From Echinarachnius parma (lineage: Eukaryota > Echinodermata > Echinoidea > Clypeasteroida > Echinarachniidae), in the NCBI GenBank assembly GCA_037951105.1, contig JBAMJV010002034.1:1-64000 (forward strand): a DNA stretch of 64,000 bases. Direction: 5' to 3'. Positions 25,101 to 39,100 of the stretch are shown here, piece after piece (position 1 is the first letter of the stretch; each line of letters opens with the position of its first letter). Below the pieces are notes generated by a model, which saw only the letters and a program-made list of their open reading frames with translations, did not search any database and was not told where the DNA came from. The position numbers and the translations under genes are program-made.

Positions 25101-28100
25101 GTAAAATCGTAAGACCCAAACATACATTCTTGACCAAATGTCGTCAGCATTATTTATCATATTTAGTGTATTTCTGATCTGTTTTCTTTTTTAAACACAG
25201 CTTTTGCCCTTATGTTTATTATTTTTGGTGAAATTATTGGGGGCATGTGCCTCCCCAAGTACCCCCCCCCCCACGTCGATATGTCACTGATCGTACCCCC
25301 TTGTACCACGCTCATGTAAATCCACAACTAATTCCTGTCGTCCACTACTAGATCCATGGTAATGCTTTAAACTTCGTGTAAAGATGTAAGCATGTAAGTA
25401 TGTAAGTGGTAGTCCCAAACGAAAACACAACTCTTATATATACTATTTACACAGGGGGTCATTTAGCAGGCCAATCGCTCCGACTTGTTTGAGAAGCTCT
25501 TACATATCCTACATAGTCATAGCATACGACATAACGACAAATGGCGAATTTACAGCCGCCATAATTGTGATTGCATGAATATGAAGGGCCCTTGATCAAC
25601 TATTTCGTTTCATCTACCTTTTTTGGTGATTATAATTCATTTCCCCCAAAAGAATTGTCCGTACATTTCGCCGTATATATAGAACTGTATAATCCATGTT
25701 CCATTAAACTTTTCTTTATATTTCCACAGCTTATAATCTGCCTTCTTTTCTCCCTTTCTGTACACACTCCCTTCTATATTTGCTGGATTTCTTGTTTTCT
25801 CATAATAGTATGTCTCTCTTTCAACTCTTTTCGTTGTAACATAAAAAAATAGGTTGCACAAAACTATACTGGTGAGTTTCAAGACTTTAAAATCAATGTA
25901 TGTTTGTTGCCCTTTTTTCATTTCTAATCAATGGTATGCTAAATATTCCGATAGACGTGTATTGCAAGGACAAGGACACCACTTTCCCGCCGTGACCTAA
26001 CTTTACTAATGTATATGTGCTTCATTTAAATTGTGCCCACACTAAACTCTTAAACGAGGAGTCTTTTCTTCCAAATGTTGAGTTCACACCTGGAAAAGGT
26101 TACTGCTACACTGTACGATGCGCAGCAATGACATTCGGGTCACGCGACAGTTGATTTCATGTACTAACTATTTCTATGCTACAACATCTAAATTGATAGT
26201 AAAGAAGAAAAAAAACAATGAAATAGAAATATGAAGAAAACAAATAGGAAATTAACATTCCATGGAAGTTAGAAATACATGAATCGACTTTTTTTTTATT
26301 GCATGGGAGGGCTGGTCGCAAGCTTACGCGCTCCGTGACATAATTATTTTATGACGCGTGGACACTCATACATTACGCACAGTAAGTACCAATTTAACCC
26401 ATATACCCATTAATTGAATATTGCTAACTCCTATAATATATTAACCGCTTTTTAAATACCAAATACATAAATTAACACATAAATCAGTCTCTATGCTTGA
26501 CCTAGCTAACGACCTAAATTAACCAAGACTCCAGAGTCTGATTATGCTTCGTGGACGCAAAAAACAGTGCCAACATGTACCTATTAATATGATCTATAGG
26601 CAATACCTCTATGCATTTGTAGTGCTAAATTTAATCCCACACGCTTAACTTAACACATACTGATGTGCCTTTAAGTTTGTCCTTGGATGATGCATGAGCT
26701 ATTCATTATGTTTAGCTCCAAAGTTTACCATCTATTATCATATTAAAATCAATGCAGTACGCAAGCATACCAATTATTTCATGCATGACAGACACGCCGT
26801 GGGAATGCACACTTAACAATAGTTATCCTCAGCGACTTGAAAATGTACTAGAAATGCATTCATCAATTCATTTTTTATTTCATATCAATACATTCCTTTC
26901 GCTTTTAGATTTGGAAGATCTTAGACTTAGGCAAATAAATCAGTACGGTTATCTTCAATGCATCTTACATACATCAACACATCGACAGAACTTTGATAAC
27001 GTTGGGAAGTCACGCTAATTCATAAAGACAAACAACTTCTTTTTAATACAGGGCAGTAAGTGAGATTTATCAGGCACTGACTTGGTAAAAATTGAAAAAA
27101 ATGGGAACCTGTCATGGTGTCACTTAGAGCGCCCTAAAAAAAAACTACACGACCAAAATTACTTTTCTTGGTATCGTTTTTCATTGGAAAAGATACCCTA
27201 TCCAGTGGACATAATCATTTTGTTACGTTATTTTGGGAAGTGCCCCGTTCCGTTTTGTTGGGCCACCCTGTATAAATCACGATTATCCTACTATAAAAAA
27301 AACCCTGAAAGATAGATGCTTATCTCTGGGTATGTGTTAACGTCTATTCAAGTGTTTCAATTCCCAGGGTGTTTGCGAACGACCAAATAGGATTAAAGGG
27401 ATCTAGTAACTTTGTTGACAAGTGCAAAAAGTGATGTGTGGTTAATACAATGTGTATTGGTGTGATCTGATATGTCCAGAAAGTAATGTGTGAAAATGTC
27501 AAGTTAACTGGATGTTATTTGGCCGAGAAATGAGCGAAAATGCAATGTGATATTCACTTACTCATTGCACTTACTTTGTACACGATTGAAAAGGTCCCGT
27601 AGATAATTTCATAGCCGAACACTTCAATCGTAAATATCTTTTGAACGAAATGGAAATTTGAAAAAACGAAACCTGTCCCATGCTGTTATTGTTAAAACGA
27701 ATACAACAAGGTATGAGGGAACCGCTAGAATTCCAATTGGATTTTGAGGATTTGGACAATGTTACTAAGTCCCTTTAATACTTTAATAAAATGATATTAG
27801 TCATGTAGTTTATGTCTCTATATGGTTTAAATTACATGCATGTTTTGATAGGAATGCACATATGGGTGATGATATTTATATCAAATTGAACATTTGGGGC
27901 ATGACTTGGAACAAATCGATTTAGTTTCACCCTTGACGTTCAAAGTGAATATAAAACTGCGTGGTCAACGCCCTAAGTGTAAACAGGACCTTTGCTGTGA
28001 ATAATAAGGTCCATGGTTAGATACACCCATTTGTGCACCCCATGCGGCGTTTAGTTACGGAGATGTGGACCCTCTCACACCTACATGACCTATGCCGAGT

Positions 28101-31100
28101 TGGGTGTTGGGTTGGTTGACGAGTTGAGTGTCGAGTTAGTTGACGAGTTGGGTGTCGAGTTGGTTGACGAGTTGGGTGTCGAGAAGGGTGACGAGTTTGA
28201 TGCGAAGTTGAGTGCCAGGTTGGTTGACATGTTGGTAGCCGACTTGAGTGTCGAGATGATTGCCAAGTTGGATGCCAAATTGGGTGATGAATTGGGTGTT
28301 GAGTCGGGTGACAATTTGGGTGTCGAGTTCGTTATCAAATTGAGTACCTAGTTGGTTGAGACGTTGGTAGCTGAGTTGGGTGTCGAATTTATTGCCAAGT
28401 TAGATGACGAATTTGAAGACGATTTCGGTGTCGAGTTCGTTATACAGTTGAGTGCCTAGTTGGTTGAAATGTTGGTAGCTGACTTGGGTGTCGAGTTGGG
28501 TGACGAGTTGCGTGGCCATTTGAGTGTCCGGTTGATTGACTATATAGGTATGGTCATATATGCACAGCTGGTAGACGAGTTGGTTGTCAACTTGGGTGCC
28601 GAGATGGGTGTCAGGTTGGGCCATGGTAAAGAGTCGTTGCAGATTTGGTTAGCGAGTTGTGTGACGACTTGATAGACAAATTGGGTGTCGAGAAATTGGG
28701 TGGATTGATTGCCTGCCGAGTTGGATGACGACATGGGCGCCAGGTTGGGCCTGTGTAACGAATTGGCTGCCATGTTTGGTGACGATGTGGATACCGAGTA
28801 GGGTGACGAGTTGCTGCCGAGTTGGTTGTCGAGTTAATTTCTAAGTTTGGTGGCAAGTTGGGTAACGAGTAATGTGTTGATTTGGGTGACGATTTGGTTG
28901 ACGAGTAGGGTGCCGAGATAGACACATGTTGGGTGCCGAGTTAGATGACGAGTTTGGCGATGAGTTGTTTATGAGATGGATGACCAGATGGGTGATGAGT
29001 TTCCCGAACTTTACTAGCTCGGCAAGAAATATTACATCCACAATCGCATCAGCATAATCGGTATATTTGTTGTGGGAGGTTGTGGGAGGTTGTGGGAGGG
29101 GGGTGTGCCCCCTCCCACGGTAGGGAGCTTTTGCATTTTTGGACTTGAAACTGTGCAATTTGTTGCATACCTGGGAAGGAAATTCTGACTTGACGACATG
29201 TACTATAATGTGCGTTAGTGCGTCATCATCGTCATGATTCTTAACCAGAAGAGGTTATGATTGATTCATGAAGAAAAACAAAAATGCACCCCCAAAGTAA
29301 TATTCGCAAAGTGACATATTCAGTTCAAACAGTGCATCAAAAGCATTATTTTATGACAAAACAACATGAACATTGTATTCCAGACGTATACAAGACCGAT
29401 TCCCGAGGGAGCGAAACGATAACCGAGAGGGGGAAGGGCGATGGGAGGGTGTGATGGTAGGTGGGTGCACGGTAGTTGAAATTATGCAATCTGGTGCATA
29501 CTTGGGAAGGAAATTTGACTTGACATGAAGTAAAATCTGAGTTTTCTTGTCTAAAGAAATACTCTTTTCTTTCAATCACTGTTATCGAATTAGATAAAAG
29601 CCATGATTTAATTTTAATTTTTTTTTTGGGGGGGGGGGGCAAGCGCCCCCCCCCCCCCCCCCCCACCAGTACGCCAATGAACGCGCCCTATCTTTGCCGC
29701 GGAAAAGAGTGCCGTGTCTGAGTCTTGGACCCTGCATACATTTCAGGGCCTTTAATATATGGGTCAATTCACAAAATGAATCATACTGTGGAATTTTACT
29801 AAGCAAATACGGAGGGGAAAATAGAACTCCTCTGTTTGTGATCTTTTATTCATATTTTTGTCATACTCCTCGATCTATTGATAATTTTTTTGTATTCACA
29901 TTCTACTTTGCCGAAGAATAATAAAGAATAATCACACACCCATCCTTACAGTTTGTTTGGCCATATGGAACGAAATCGGCTGTGTGATGGCCATACTTGT
30001 GATACTGCTGCCAATGCTGTGATAGTGCAAAGTACCACTCCCTTCTACGACTATTGCGACCTACCATATGTATACAAAAAGGGCAGCATTGAACTTATGG
30101 AAATTTCTTTTAAACAGCATTTGTATGTATTTTACCCAAAATATTGTATACACAAATTACATTTATTGGCGTTTCATGAGCAACCGTTTATATTCTACAT
30201 TCATCTTAGACAATTTATATTTTGTCCACACAAGACCATGATCACTATAAGTATAAGGCTGCAAACAAAATAATGTGCTTGTAATAAGTCATGACTATAG
30301 CACCTTACACAAAACTTGATTTGATGGAAATAATTGTATATATATATATTTGGATTATATTCTTCAAAATGTAGCAATACCGTTGTTCTTATTTCAGTGC
30401 AATCAAATGTAAGAGGATAATGAAGTGTGGTTTGTTTGAGGATGATAATATGAAATATAATATATAAACCAGCATACATGAGTGAAATATCATCACGTAC
30501 GCAATACAAAAAATCCGCGCATACCTAAGCGGTTGCACATTCAACAATTAAAACTTGTTGAATGAACAACTGATTTCAATATTTTAGATCTCCATTCTCG
30601 AAGTTCAAAAGAAAGAATTCCATGCCTTGTGTTTGTGACAATAATGATGTTGTCAATATTTATGAAACGTAAACTCCATGCATAATCTTTTGCATGAAAT
30701 TCGATTTTTATCCCTAAACCAGCACCGGGCTTGAAGATTAAAATTACTTTATGATTTAAGTTATTCTGATTTAACTATATGTAACTAATAATTAATGTGT
30801 TTATACATACATGTATACAGTACATGTAATTCGTTATTATTACTATTAGAGGGATTCACGATCTACAAGCATTGCTGTTTAGTGGATCTCTCCATATCCA
30901 CAAACGTTATTTGCGACAAGATTTTACTTTTAAATGACGTCATATTACCCTAAAATGACATGACTTCGCCCGAATGTAACATAAGCTTGCCAGAATATGG
31001 TATGAGTTTGCCAGAATACGACATTATCTTGCCCGAATATGACAAGGTTTTTCGGGAATACAACATGGTTTTGCCAGAATATAACTAGTATATGACATGG

Positions 31101-33066
31101 TTTGCCCGAAATTAAGGGTGCCTTTTGCCCGAATATGGCCGTTTTCATAACTCCCTATAGGGCTGCAGCCCCCTAGCCCTCCCCCGCCTCCTACACGTAT
31201 ATGCCTATACTTCATATAACATTTTGTCAAAAGTAATTCCCCTATACCCATGTAGTTACCCATTTTCAAAATATGTTTGAACTTTGCACGATCACGTCAT
31301 TCAGAACAGAACATTCCACAATAATTATATTCACTTAAAAATATGTAAGAACTTTTCAATGAGCTAAAGCCAAAATTAAGTTAAAATTAAAACAATAAAC
31401 TTAATATTCATATCATATATACTACTGTTTGCACAATAAATGATCAAGCCAATACAAACAACATTTTATAACATTTTAGAACATATATAACTATATTCAC
31501 TTACAAATATGTAGGAACTTTTCAATGAACTAAAGCCAAAGTTAAGTTAAAATTAATATAATAAGCTTAATATTCATATCATATACATTGTACACTACTG
31601 TCTGCACAATAAATGATCAAGCCAATACAAATAATATTCTACAAAATATACGCTCTTTGAAATACATAAGAAAGGAAAACGTACTATCATATTAAAAAAT
31701 ATATACAACGTATTTAGTTACATACTCGATATTAAGGCTACAGAAAATGCATATACAATGATGTACCACAACAAAGTTATATATAATGCACACTTTCATT
31801 ACGCAAAAAACCCATTTCACACGTACTCAGCAATAGCGTTATATCATATCATAAGAAAGTACAGTTCAAGTTGAGAAGACCAAACCATATCAAAACCATT
31901 CAGAGGTTAAAACATTCCATAGCAGTTATGTTTCCCATCGTGACGTCACACCAAGTGTGCCTACGCCCTTCCCTTTCTATTCAAGCGCTTGTTTGCATTG
32001 GCTTGGTTCGTTTCCCCGCCGCGGTTTTAATAATTCAATGGCCAATGTTTGGTTTTGCTCATTTTCTCCACTTTAAATGGACTGCGAGCTTTTCATACAT
32101 TTATAGCATCATAATTCAATATGTATTAGGGCGTTGTCACCACTTTTTTTGCACAGCCGGGTAACGCGGGGCCGCGGTATTTGTATAAAATTCTATATTT
32201 TATCTGCACGATCTGTGTCAATTTTTTTAAAAATTATGATGTCAAAGAATGTCAAGCTGGCAATAAACGTGTATGTTATTCTATACAAGGATTGAATGTG
32301 TTATTTAATCATTCTTGGCCGAGATTCAAACCCTATCTCTCAGCACACTTGCTAAATTTGAATACTGATGCATCATGGTAATTATGTCATGCATTTATTC
32401 ATTTTGGGACGAAATTATCGACCAATATTTCAGAGACGTCAACATCACTTTTATTAGTAATACGTTAGTAAACATTATTAATAGGTGATATGAGTTATCA
32501 TTACTTGTTAGCTAAGCAAAACAATATAATTAATACATTTTTTAGAACAAGTAGATGAAGCATGATATTTCTGTCATACTTGACAAGAAGGGACTGTGCT
32601 TAAAGTATTAAACAAATATAGAAACAAACAAGTATTGTTCTGAGTGACGCATTCAAACAAAAGGCAAGTGTAAACAAGATAAAAAGTGCGTCATGTGATG
32701 TTTGCAAAGTGAACTTGAATGACAAAGGCGACGAGCAACATTCAGCTAAGACAAACGTGACCGTGAATTCCTTAATTCTTGTTCATATCGGCGACTATAA
32801 GAAGAGATAGTGCCACTTTATTCAAATTAAAGATTTGAAGAAAGAACATTTCCATTTAACAACCACAACACGTTTGTTCTTATGAGTCATTTTAATGTAT
32901 TGTTAAAAATCATTGTATTTTGATATTTATACACATCCATTATTTTATTTTATTATTATTTCATATTTTTCTCGCTTTGTAATCTGTGTTTTAATATACT
33001 TATTTATGATCATCTTTATTTATCTGTTTTTAAATATTTATTTCTCTTTCATCTATCTATATATCA

Positions 33067-33101
<35 letters not shown>

Positions 33102-36100
33102 CGTACTATCTATCTATCTATATACATATCTACCAATATATATCTATCTATCTATCTATCTATCTATTTACCTATTTATCTATATATCCATCTATTTAAA
33201 GCAACATAATATTCTGTATATGTTTTTACTTCTCTAGATAATAATAGATAAACTCTCCCTACATATTCCCAAAGATCAGTCGGTGTATATAAGGGCTTCT
33301 TTAGATTCCAAAAGGTATTAGGAATTGTCAAAAGGTATTAGCAATTGTCAAATGCTATTAGGAATTGTCATGAGATGTATAATGTATTGCGTAAGTAGAA
33401 CACAAAGCCCTTGAAGCCGAATCATTGCAGTTTTCTTCCTAGATTAAACTTTTGTAATTTCTTTTATATTTGATCACCCTTTGTTATTTTCTTTATAGTC
33501 GGTTACTTGTGTAATTACGGGAGCGAATTACACAGTGGCGGATTGTGCTCTCGCTTAAACGGTATTTCTTGTGTTTTTCTAGCGTCATCTGGTCGTTCGG
33601 GATATAGATAATTATTAAAGTCATCCATCAACTTCACAAAATTTGTCCCAAATGGAAATTTTTGACTTTAATCATGCATCAATATCCTCGTATAAGATCA
33701 TTTTGAATGAAATGTGAAAGTTTCATAGAAAAAGAAAACTGTTTACCCATGTGAAAGCTCCAAGTGATTTCGGTTGTGTTTGACAAAGGTATTGTATCAC
33801 TTTAACATATAATGCCATCCTCTGCCCTTGTATAAGATGATATCAAATGTTGTGTTATTTAGCTAATACAGATGTTTAAAACTAATGGTTAGTGTTTAGA
33901 TTCATATAGAACATTCCTTGTGCGAGACATACTACATAACACACGATATCTTAAAACGTTTTAATAGTATTTGACATAACGTCACCATTATTAATTTAGG
34001 GCGTTTTTCGTTCTTTATCTGTTCTTTATCCAAAGATATGTATGTGTTTCCTGCAGCTTTCATATGATAAGTGTATATTCCTAGAATATTCATTGTTCGA
34101 TAAAAAAAAAACTATAATGGCGACACTATAGAACAACACAACTTGCATTGTTTTCTCAAGTCATGAACAAGAGGGTGGTCAGTTTTATTTATTCAATGAC
34201 ACCACTGTGTTTCATCATCGTTGGAAGTGTAGATTCAAAGAAAGTCCCTCCTAAGAGAATGTCTGGATTGTTTGATGTATTTGCGAAATGTGTACTTAGG
34301 GTGGAGAAAACTACATATTACAAAAGGGAGAGGCAACAACAACGATGATGTCGACGACGACGATGACACGATAAAGATGGGTATTACGTTGGTGTTATCA
34401 ATATACATGTATGTATTATTGTCTTGTTTAATTACATTTTACCAATAATTACTTTTTACGTGTCATCATGTTAAATAGATAAATTAATTAAATATTAGTT
34501 ATTCTATTTCAGATAACATTCTCACTTTTAAAACTTCCATTTTGATGTAATAATATTTCTGTTTCACAGACTGAGACACACAGGGAATATATTTGCACGA
34601 AAAGCTTCTGTTATGAGAGGCAACATTATTATGAGCAAACACACTGTGTTGACATTCTAGTCTAGTTTCTTTAGTTGTCGATATGAAGTGGAGATAAAGT
34701 TCAAAGCCAACCAAGAGTCAATCGAAGCAATTGACGATCTGGAAAACAAATGGAACACTTTCACTGATCATGGTGTTCCAGGGGTATACGCCCGGTGGAA
34801 TGGGGGGGGGGGGGGGGGGGGGGTGGGGCGTGATGGTTCCCCATGAAGGGGCACGCATAAATTAAAAATTAGCTGGATCAAGTTCCAGCCCAACATAATT
34901 ATATAGAAGTCAATCTAGACAAGCGAAAACCTGAAATAAAACAGAACACTTCCGTGATCCTTCCATGGGGTAACTCGAACAGTGCGAAGAGGTGGAGGGC
35001 AACCCCCCCCCCCCCCCCTCATAGTTATATCACTGGCTTTCATATTATTCTGTTCGACATACATGATTGTATTAAAGGGTACCACCACCCACAAATAATA
35101 ATAATTTGTGTTGCTGAGAGAGCGACATTTTTAGCGGGAAAAACGTGTGAGTTTTGCTCGTTCTTCATTATTCTCATTATACATTTGCCTCTCTTACTCT
35201 CTCCCTCTAAATGTCTCTATCCATATTTCTTATTAGCTCTTTCGGGATTACGTTTTGTTCACAGATGTGATATTTCATTTTATACGGACAGTTTTCCCAA
35301 AACTTTGTAATACCTCTCAAGTTCTATTCCATCTTTATCTCTCTTCAAATCTCTCTACTGCCCTTTATTCCTCTCTCCTCCTTTCACAGACTCTTGTTGT
35401 TCCGTTTTGTTCGATTTCATATTTTAATTGTATGCTGAGATTTCTCTTTTGGGCGATTTCCCTCCGTTTCCCCTGTTGACATTATTATATTGTTCTATTG
35501 TGGTAAGAACAAACAACCCATAACTGTATATAACAAAATACAAGGTGATGTATATGGGGAACTATATTATAATAATTCGAGTGAGTAATATATTGTATTG
35601 TATACGTGTATGTTTTTTTAATGAACTTAACAGGCTTCATTATACTTCACACGGTATATCGACCATATCCCTCATGCGTACATGTAATACTGATTTGGGT
35701 AATAATGCCGTGGAATGTTGGAAACTAAAAATTTGTTTCATTATAATCTGTTTATAATAATGTATCCACATTTTTGTGCCACCCCCATAAATGATTTACA
35801 TTTATACTTAGACACTGCAATGGTGTATCAATTTATTTTAATATCAACTTGATTATATACAACGCACATATTTCTTGTAAAATTGCCCATACAGAAGGGC
35901 CTACATGACAGCATTACCAGCAAAAGTACAACATTATTAAGGTTCTGCTGCTTTTCCCCAGTATATAAAAAAAAGACAGGATAAACATCAATATTATAAA
36001 CCCCCTTTTCCAACTTTTGAAATATGTATTAATAATGATCACTCTTCAATAATTTAACATTATGTTAGCGATGGATAGATAAATAATGATGTACTTCACT

Positions 36101-39100
36101 CTTTCCTAACGAATGAATAGATACGAATCTATCCGGGAATCTACCTCAAGACTTTTGAAATATGATATGGAATTATTGTCATTTGAAATTGAATGTATTC
36201 CGTGACTTCTGACGATGATGACCACATATTTATGCGTGTGAAATGTGAATTATCTATAATATACACAGTTAACTGCTACTTCTACATAGCAAACCATTGT
36301 GCCCTTCAAGACACGCAGCCCCATGCATCCACATCGATGTTTGCTCTGTAAATATATACGATCCCTTTTAGTCAACATCGGGCAATAAAATCCACGTCTT
36401 CGCTTTTGTTAAAAAAGGGAAGAGAAACAAACTTTCCAATTTTCATGTTCCAAATTCCAATCTTTAATGATCGTGGTATATAATTTCATATGATCTTTAA
36501 CTATAATTTATATATACACTAGTCATTTTATTTACCAATTTAAAAACGTTTTCATATATGCTATTGAATACAAACCATAAATAATGTGTCGTTCATGTAT
36601 TATTATGTAAACGAACGTTTTTATGGGTAGGTCTGGTTGAGGTATATTATCGCGAACAAGTGCACAATCATGTAAATGCATGCTTTTGTTACTCAAATTT
36701 GTTAGTCATTTTCTAATGAAATGGCATGTGTCTAGCACATTCTACTTTATATTTTGACAAAAAACGTCGTGATTTTACATCTTTATGATCGTAATTATGT
36801 TTGAAAATCCATAAACTATTGTCAAATTATGCAGCTATAGCAAGAGTAATGACTAGAACTGTAGTTGTTGCTCCGTTTTTGGAATGAAGTAGATAATTAC
36901 AACTTTTTATACCAACTTGTTGTATAGAGAAATCATCATGTTAGTTTTGCAGGAATCGCAGAACCTTATCAAACACATATGACGTGGCCACGTGGTTATG
37001 CAATATATTCGTACCAACACCACTAGGGAAGCAAAGAATGGCAAATTATGCTTTCCAAGGGAGACACGTGTTGGGTTAAGCTTCGAACCCTCGACCTACA
37101 CAATGGAAGACGAAGGCCCGAATTAATCAACCACAGCACTCCCAAATTACTCTCAAATATGAATTTATTTATTAAGAACGTGACCTCTCATATTACATGA
37201 AGCATGTCAGGTGTGGTTCCATTATAACAATAATCAAGTGTCCTTTATTTCAGATTATTAGCACGACGTGGCCATGCAAATGACGCATTCAAGCCACAAA
37301 ACAAATAATGGACATAATTATTATGGGATACTATTTACATTAATTAGTCTAGGAAAATTCCTCCAATAATCCTAACTGTAAATTGTGTATGTTATTGTTT
37401 CGGGGAATATTAACAATATATAATATGCTATATATTTTGCTTCGAAAAAGTTTCTTATTCATCTATTTGTAAAAAGAAAATATATCTAACTTGTTGTTAC
37501 CCTTTGTTACTGAAATTTACATATATATTTTCAAGTTACCATGATTAAAGGAGGGGAAAATGAGGCATACTACTTCTACATTATTAAAAGCCTATAGGCC
37601 AAAAGCCATGTTTAATTATCGATTACAGTAGATTAACATGATTAAGACACGTTATACCGGTGAACATAATGAGCATTGGTATTTTCTTTTCTTCTGCCGT
37701 TACAAAACATAATATTGAAGGTGTCATATAAAACTCATGAATATTGACAGAGATTAATGATACAACATGTACACGTGCAGTGTGTAGTGTGTATACCCCC
37801 AAAATACCTAAAACTCTCTGAAAGTGTACGCTATACCTATTACTGTATATTGATTTATTGCACGAATAAAGACGCAAAATCATCAATACTTAGATGCGAA
37901 TTCGCAGATTGGCAGTTAAACACTGTCAACACAGTCGAGTCAATAATAAGAATCGTGTTAATTGTTTCCAGGAGGAAAGGAAAAATCAATATTGGGACCA
38001 GCAAAATCGATGACGGTGTATTGTACTTTGATTATGAGTTTACACCATTATTGGGAGGAGAAACATTATGATCAACTGCCATCTTTATATTGGTAATACG
38101 ATTACAATAAGGTATGAGAAAACATGCACTATCTAATTAATATTTGTGGATTTGGACAATGTTACTATAGACCTGTTTAACGTGGTGTGGAAAGATTGTA
38201 GAACGTGCCGTTTCTAATCAGTTAGGTCCCGAGTTCGAATCCAGAGTATTGCTTTCACCCTTCATCAATATAATTAATCGAATATTGCTGCTCTCTCTAC
38301 CAATGTGTATAAGTGGAGCCCAGGGGGTGTTTCACAAAGATCCTAAGTTGAACTTAACTCTAATTTGGTCTTAACAATCACGGTAAGCCAGTTGTAGCCT
38401 AATTGGAATGAAAAATATTGCAAAGCAAATATGCAAATGTTTTAGAATTTTCATAAATGTTGCATCAAAAACATGAAATCTCCGTCATAATCGAAAATAT
38501 TAATGATTTGAATCAACATTGTATGGCTTTGAAAAAGGACTTTTATACGACACATTTTCAAAGAAACTAATAGCTTTCCATAATTTTTAAGTCCAACAAG
38601 TTCAACTTAGGATCTTTGTGAAACACCCACCGGGGGTGTTTTACAAAGATCCTAAGTTGAACTTAACTCTAAGTTGGACCTAACTGTTACAGATATGGAA
38701 AGCCGCCAGTTTATTTGCAAAATTGTTGATGCAGTTTTTAAAAGGCATACATTTCGACGGAAATCAGTTATATTTGTTATTATCAAAGGAGCCTTGAAAC
38801 TATTGATATATTTTTTGCTGCAAGTCTAAAAAATACTTGCATTATTTTCCTTTTGAATATGTTGTATTCCAATGGCCTACCATAACTTTAAGTTCAACTT
38901 AAACTATCTTTGTGAAACACCTCGTATCGGTAAAATATATTGATGGAGAAAAAGGGAAGCAAATAAAATACGGTAAACAAAACTTAACATTCACATTTTG
39001 TATGCGTTGTCATATATTTCTTAGGAAAGAGTCGAATACAGCAACAAAAGTACCTCAAGAATGTTTATCACTTGTTTCTTTTTTAGTTCCGCCTTCGACT

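Noticed and set aside
28085-28351. Small gene for an 88-residue repeat peptide
   Set aside because: Explained by a 12-bp minisatellite; many frames on both strands are open for the same reason.
33050-33205. Membrane-like Ile/Tyr/Leu/Ser frame
   Set aside because: Translation of a TATC microsatellite.
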